64,000 bases of DNA from CAXXOZ01 sp963676435. GTDB lineage: Bacteria > Bacillota > Clostridia > Lachnospirales > Lachnospiraceae. The notes below the pieces were generated by a model. That model searched no databases. It was not told the DNA's origin and worked only from the letters and a program-made list of their open reading frames with translations. This document shows positions 60,425 through 64,000 of the stretch, in pieces. Each line of letters opens with the position of its first letter. Position 1 is the first letter of the stretch. Where the stretch lies: positions 1-64,000 of the forward strand of contig CAXXOZ010000002.1 in the NCBI GenBank assembly GCA_963676435.2. The letters are read 5' to 3'. The translations under genes were made by a program, and so were the position numbers.

Positions 60425-61372
60425 CTATACCTCTTTTTCCAATAACTTTAATTCATATAAATCATTTATAACAATATTAGTAAATATTTTACTTCCCTCT
60501 AGATTTAAAAAGTCCGAATTGGAATAATTTTTATAGTCAGAAAGTCTTTCATCATTTAAGTAATCAAACACTATCGTTTCCCCTTTAACTATATTTATAT
60601 TCTCATACAAAAAAGTATTTAAAAATTTTTTTGAAAATTTACTATAAAGCTCCTTTGAAATCGGCGGAATCACAATGACTGGGTTCAAGTTGTTTATGTA
60701 GCAATTGTTTAACATTTCTGATAATATTTTTCTCGTTTCCGTCATGTTGTTCTTTATATTTTTATCAACTTCATTCACTTTCAAGTTTTCCAAACTGAAT
60801 TGAATGCTCCATCCTTTTTCTCTTTTATTAGCTTCTTCAATTACATTTTCAATTGTATTCTCTTTAAATATTATTTCTTTTCCTGGTTTGACATCCCCAA
60901 AAATATACTTAACTAAACTGGGTTTGAAAATTAATGGTAGACTTTTATACTTCAATTTTTTGTAAAAGCTATAACCCTTTATATACTTACTTTTCAAGAA
61001 TTTGTAGTATTTTAAATTAGTAGTTTCATTTTCATAGTCCAGAAATGCAAATACTAAGGGAGCAAGAGTTATTAAAACAATACCTTTTTTTCTAACCTTT
61101 TTTATATATTGATCTAATATCTTGGAATCATAATTAAGAGACTGGGGAAGAACAGCAAAATTAAAACCATCTAATTTTGTATATTTAAAATCTATACCAA
61201 ATTTTGCATAAGAACTTCCTGTGCAAATGATATCTAAATTATTTGGGATATGGCTACTAAATTTTGCAACTGACAAAAAATTATTTTTGTAACTATTAGT
61301 CCTTTTATACATCTGATTTAATATGACAATTAATAAAACTATAACAACTAAAATTGTAAAATATATATACAT
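60425..61372 (-). CDS. Membrane-anchored SGNH-like hydrolase/acyltransferase
   Basis: 315 residues. One N-terminal TM helix (YIYFTILVVIVLLIVILNQM) anchors an extracytoplasmic domain. NLDIICTGSSYAKFGIDF has the GSS of an SGNH/GDSL or DltD/AlgX-like nucleophile region. VIVIPPISKELYSK and NYSNSDFLNLEGSKIFTNIV fit the late blocks, although the usual Asp-x-x-His pair reads DFLN. It may acylate or de-acylate a surface polymer. The family is guessed from the fold pattern only. Confidence 0.5.
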   Translation of the reverse strand: MYIYFTILVVIVLLIVILNQMYKRTNSYKNNFLSVAKFSSHIPNNLDIICTGSSYAKFGIDFKYTKLDGFNFAVLPQSLNYDSKILDQYIKKVRKKGIVLITLAPLVFAFLDYENETTNLKYYKFLKSKYIKGYSFYKKLKYKSLPLIFKPSLVKYIFGDVKPGKEIIFKENTIENVIEEANKREKGWSIQFSLENLKVNEVDKNIKNNMTETRKILSEMLNNCYINNLNPVIVIPPISKELYSKFSKKFLNTFLYENINIVKGETIVFDYLNDERLSDYKNYSNSDFLNLEGSKIFTNIVINDLYELKLLEKEV

Positions 61373-61381
61373 ATAACACCT

Positions 61382-62125
61382 CTAATACAAAGAGCTTCCT
61401 CCGTCACAAAGTATCATTTCTCCTATAATATTTTCTCCAAAATCACTTGCCAAATATGCTGCAAGCCTTGCAATTTCCTCAGGAAATCCAAATCTGCCAT
61501 TAGCATGTGTCTTTCTTTCAATGGAATCTCCTTCACTCCAATTCATCATAGATGTTGTTGTCGCCCCTGGAGCAATACCATTAACAATAATACCTTTAGA
61601 TGCTAACTTTTGACCAAATCCCTTTGTAAGTCCTTCTACTCCCCATTTTGATATTCCATAAGAAACACACGCAGGCCTTCTTCCCATTTCCGAACCTATA
61701 TTTATAATATGACCTTTTATGTTGTTTTCAATCATATATTTTGCCATGCTCTGACACATAAAATAAACAGCTTTTAGGTTAGTATCCATCACCAAATCCC
61801 ATTCATTCAACTCTAAGTCAAGGTAGTTCATCATAAAATCATTTTGAGTAAGAACACCTGCATTGTTAACCAAAATATCAATATTGCCTCCCAATTTATC
61901 ATAAGACTTTTTAATATTTGAGTTATAATTATCAAAATCAGTAGCATCCCAGACTAAATACTCTAGATTGTCCTGTTTTTCAGTTATTTGTACTAAAGCT
62001 TCCTCGCTTCTTCCTGTTATTAAAACCTTCGCACCTTCATTAATAAATTCCTTTGCAATGGCTCTTCCAATTCCTCGGCTTCCACCTGTAACAATTGCTC
62101 TTTTTCCTTTAAGTAACTGCTTCAT
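61382..62125 (-). CDS. Short-chain dehydrogenase/reductase
   Basis: 247 residues, classic SDR. Cofactor motif TGGSRGIGRAIAKEF, NNAG (residues 86-89), catalytic Ser in NIGSEMGR and YxxxK as YGISKWG. The C-terminus (SDFGENIIGEMILCDGGSSL) is like FabG. NADP(H)- or NAD(H)-dependent oxidation or reduction of a sugar or other alcohol. Tightly packed between the acetyltransferase and the SGNH-like gene, so it probably works on the same glycan precursor. Confidence 0.9.
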   Translation of the reverse strand: MKQLLKGKRAIVTGGSRGIGRAIAKEFINEGAKVLITGRSEEALVQITEKQDNLEYLVWDATDFDNYNSNIKKSYDKLGGNIDILVNNAGVLTQNDFMMNYLDLELNEWDLVMDTNLKAVYFMCQSMAKYMIENNIKGHIINIGSEMGRRPACVSYGISKWGVEGLTKGFGQKLASKGIIVNGIAPGATTTSMMNWSEGDSIERKTHANGRFGFPEEIARLAAYLASDFGENIIGEMILCDGGSSLY

Positions 62126-62133
62126 ATAATCTC

Positions 62134-62706
62134 CTATAAATAGTTTTCATTGTTCCAAGTAACATTTTCTTTTATTATTTTTGCTGGATTTCCTGCTGCC
62201 ATTGAGTTTGCAGGTACATCCTTTGTAACAACCGCTCCCGCAGCAATAACCGCACCATCGCCTATAGTAACACCTTTTAATATCATGGCTCTTGAACCTA
62301 TCCATACATGGTTTCCAATTTTAATTGGTTTTGTTGATATATAATCTTCTCTTTCAATATTATGAGCATCAGAATCCATAATCGTTACATCATGAGATAT
62401 TGCTACATCAAATCCAATTTCTATTTTTTCAGTACACCTTATTTTTATGTTTGAATTGCAAAAACCGCCGCCAATTTTAAGCGTACTGTTTTTGAAACAA
62501 ATAATATCACCATCATAAAAAACATCAAAATTCTTTTCAACGATTAGTTTAGAATTTTCATCCATCCTTAATATTGTTGATCTCTTATTTTTCTTTATAC
62601 AATTACAGTTTAATCTTAATCTTCCTTTTATCTCAGTAGTTGAAGATTTTGAAAGAATCAGAACACTGCTTTTAAATTTTTCAAGTCCTTTAATCTTTCT
62701 AAACAA
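62134..62706 (-). CDS. Left-handed beta-helix (hexapeptide) O-acetyltransferase
   Basis: 190 residues. Hexapeptide repeats from about residue 90 on (GFDVAISHDVTIMDSDAHNI with the catalytic-type His, IGNHVWIGSRAMILKGVTIG, DGAVIAAGAVVTKDVPANSM) and the end AGNPAKIIKENV are typical of the CysE/LacA/NodL group. The N-terminal half is also beta-rich. Transfers an acetyl group from acetyl-CoA, probably onto a sugar. Confidence 0.85.
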   Translation of the reverse strand: MFRKIKGLEKFKSSVLILSKSSTTEIKGRLRLNCNCIKKNKRSTILRMDENSKLIVEKNFDVFYDGDIICFKNSTLKIGGGFCNSNIKIRCTEKIEIGFDVAISHDVTIMDSDAHNIEREDYISTKPIKIGNHVWIGSRAMILKGVTIGDGAVIAAGAVVTKDVPANSMAAGNPAKIIKENVTWNNENYL

Positions 62707-62716
62707 ACTATTCCTC

Positions 62717-63823
62717 CTAATTCAAAAAACTTTTTATGTTTTCTACAGTATTTAAAGTATCGATATTTTCCATAAATTTTTCTCTGTCTTCTCCAGCCCT
62801 TACCGAATCATAATAGTGAGGATTTTTTTTAGTTACATCTTCTATTTTTTTATTTTCAATGAATATTCTTTCTTTTATTTTGCTTAATAACTCTATACCC
62901 TTCTCAGTATTAATTATTACAGCAGAAGTTCCTAGATTTGTATCTTTTTCAGCATCATTTAATTTAATCCCCCAGAAATCTCCTAGAGTAATATCTGAAA
63001 ATCTTTTCTCACCTTTATTCATACAATTCGAACATGAAGGTCTTATATATAAGTTCTTTTCAATAAAGCCTCTTATAAAAACATCGCTATATCTATCCTT
63101 AAGGTATTTTGACCCATTTTCAAAATCAATTTTTGTAGAAAATCTATTCCATCCAAAAGTTTTATTTTTAAACCAAACATTTTTGACTTTAGAATTATAT
63201 ATTTTTTCAAGCTCATTTAGAAATTTTTTGTAAACTTTTGGTGAATTAACACCTCTACATATAAAATCTATTATATATAAATTACTTCTTTCTATTTTCT
63301 CTTCATCCAAGTAATTAACTAAGCCATTACATTGACATGGCGTACCACAAAATAATAGCTTATTTTTTTCTTTTAAAACATTGCCTATACTAAAAAACGC
63401 ATCTAAGACATTAGATTGAATATATTTTGACTGCATCAGATTTTTCAAATCACTGTTTTCGGAAATAATATTATGGTAAACTAAAAAATCCTTTCCATAT
63501 CCTGCCCCACAAACATATCCATTTTCGTTTAGAATTTTTATTGCAAATTCAAAAAACAAACCTCCAGAGGTACTATAACTTCTGGCTTCTTCATTTAAAG
63601 ACCACGCTGCATAAACTTTTTTATCTGTATCATAAGGCTTCGTTATATTCAAATATGGGCAAACTTTCATGCATTTCTTACAGTCTATACAAATCTTTGA
63701 GTCAATAACAGGGTACTCAAAGCCTTCAATATCTGGATTCATCTTTATAGCCTTTACAGGACAAATATTAAAACATGCCCCACATCCACTACATTCGTTT
63801 TTTTCCTGTTTGCTATTTAACAT
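62717..63823 (-). CDS. F420H2 dehydrogenase beta-like iron-sulfur protein of a glycan cluster
   Basis: 368 residues. Two 4Fe-4S motifs (CSGCGACFNICPVKAI, CIDCKKCMKVCP) are followed by the FrhB/FdhB-type fold (YAAWSLNEEARSYSTSGGLF, LLFCGTPCQCNGLVNYL, RPSCSNCMNKGEKRFSDITL and LGDFWGIKL). Such proteins occur in polysaccharide loci, where they are thought to reduce or modify sugars with flavin. No F420 is implied. First complete gene of this strand in the cluster. Confidence 0.85.
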   Translation of the reverse strand: MLNSKQEKNECSGCGACFNICPVKAIKMNPDIEGFEYPVIDSKICIDCKKCMKVCPYLNITKPYDTDKKVYAAWSLNEEARSYSTSGGLFFEFAIKILNENGYVCGAGYGKDFLVYHNIISENSDLKNLMQSKYIQSNVLDAFFSIGNVLKEKNKLLFCGTPCQCNGLVNYLDEEKIERSNLYIIDFICRGVNSPKVYKKFLNELEKIYNSKVKNVWFKNKTFGWNRFSTKIDFENGSKYLKDRYSDVFIRGFIEKNLYIRPSCSNCMNKGEKRFSDITLGDFWGIKLNDAEKDTNLGTSAVIINTEKGIELLSKIKERIFIENKKIEDVTKKNPHYYDSVRAGEDREKFMENIDTLNTVENIKSFLN

Positions 63824-63856
63824 ATTTTACTACTCCATATAAAACTTATAATCAAC

Positions 63857-64000
63857 TTAGTATTCTATTACATCTTCAAAAGAGTATATAAACGCATTTG
63901 TCTTTTTTGAAATTTCTCTTTCTATTTCTGAATAATCTGCTATAGCCGTTATAACTATTGCATCCACATTTTTGTATTCTTGTTCTCCTACCCCCATAAA
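63857..64000 (-). CDS. C-terminal end of a Rossmann-like glycan-cluster protein (partial)
   Basis: The open frame enters at the right edge and reads FMGVGEQEYKNVDAIVITAI, then ADYSEIEREISKKTNAFIYS and FEDVIEY before TAA at 63857. The pattern (VDAIVITAI followed by FEDVI) resembles the C-terminus of nucleotide-binding domains attached to glycosyl-transfer or sugar-modifying proteins. Only 47 residues are visible, so the product stays unassigned. Confidence 0.5.
   Translation of the reverse strand, partial: FMGVGEQEYKNVDAIVITAIADYSEIEREISKKTNAFIYSFEDVIEY

Noticed and set aside
1..64000. tRNA or rRNA genes
   Set aside because: No cloverleaf with conserved T-loop, and no rRNA sequence, was recognised; the trnW sometimes found between rpmG and secE is absent.

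Overview
The window comes from a low-GC anaerobic Firmicute of the class Clostridia. The evidence is an electron-bifurcating-type [FeFe] hydrogenase operon with a textbook Rex site, a SCIFF-type radical SAM maturase, flavoredoxin, DUF134/DUF5320/DUF89 accessory genes, strong AGGAGG ribosome binding sites and frequent TTG/GTG starts. I do not assign a species.

Layout. 1-3.3 kb is decayed: a sulfatase, a response regulator fused to CheX, a second CheX and a DUF368 permease all carry frameshifts. 3.4-5.7 kb holds an intact ABC-F protein and a low-molecular-weight phosphatase whose catalytic Cys codon is TGA (selenocysteine candidate). 5.7-9.1 kb has metK between transposon debris and three genes that kept their ends but lost their middles (Mrp, thioesterase, DUF711). 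9.1-15.9 kb is a redox/radical-SAM accessory cluster (flavoredoxin, SCIFF maturase, DUF134 regulator, DUF89, peptide deformylase, DUF5320-like proteins, radical SAM). Three promoters there share a TTGACATATGCCC operator-like element. 16-20 kb carries a MATE exporter, an AAA/DUF4143 ATPase behind a 23-bp tandem repeat, and an AEC permease. 20.2-24.7 kb is the hydrogenase operon. 25.4-28.4 kb is an IS21-family element (2610 bp, 5-bp target duplication) inserted into a modular, hairpin-rich repeat.

28.4-46.8 kb is the conserved translation/transcription block, all on the minus strand: rpmG-secE-nusG-rplK-rplA-[L10 leader]-rplJ-rplL-rpoB-rpoC, then rpsL-rpsG-fusA-tuf. A broken carbon-nitrogen hydrolase, an orphan lipoprotein and a GNAT gene sit between rpoC and rpsL. 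46.9-58.7 kb is a cell-surface locus: a FliD-like protein, a reduced Tad/type IV pilus-like assembly system (CpaF-like ATPase, a fused TadB-TadC platform, at least five tiny single-TM or pilin-like proteins), a secreted SH3/Ig-like protein, an ABC transporter, two paralogous membrane-anchored proteins and a 622-residue acidic secreted protein. 58.7-64 kb is the start of a surface-glycan or protein-modification cluster.

My best candidates for something undescribed are the TGA-for-catalytic-Cys phosphatase, the minimal Tad-like surface system with its paired anchored proteins, the modular structured repeat hit by the IS21 element, and the shared operator of the DUF134 cluster. Conserved genes such as rpoB/rpoC (7.5 kb) read without interruption, so the frameshifts elsewhere look like local gene decay rather than a generally poor sequence.
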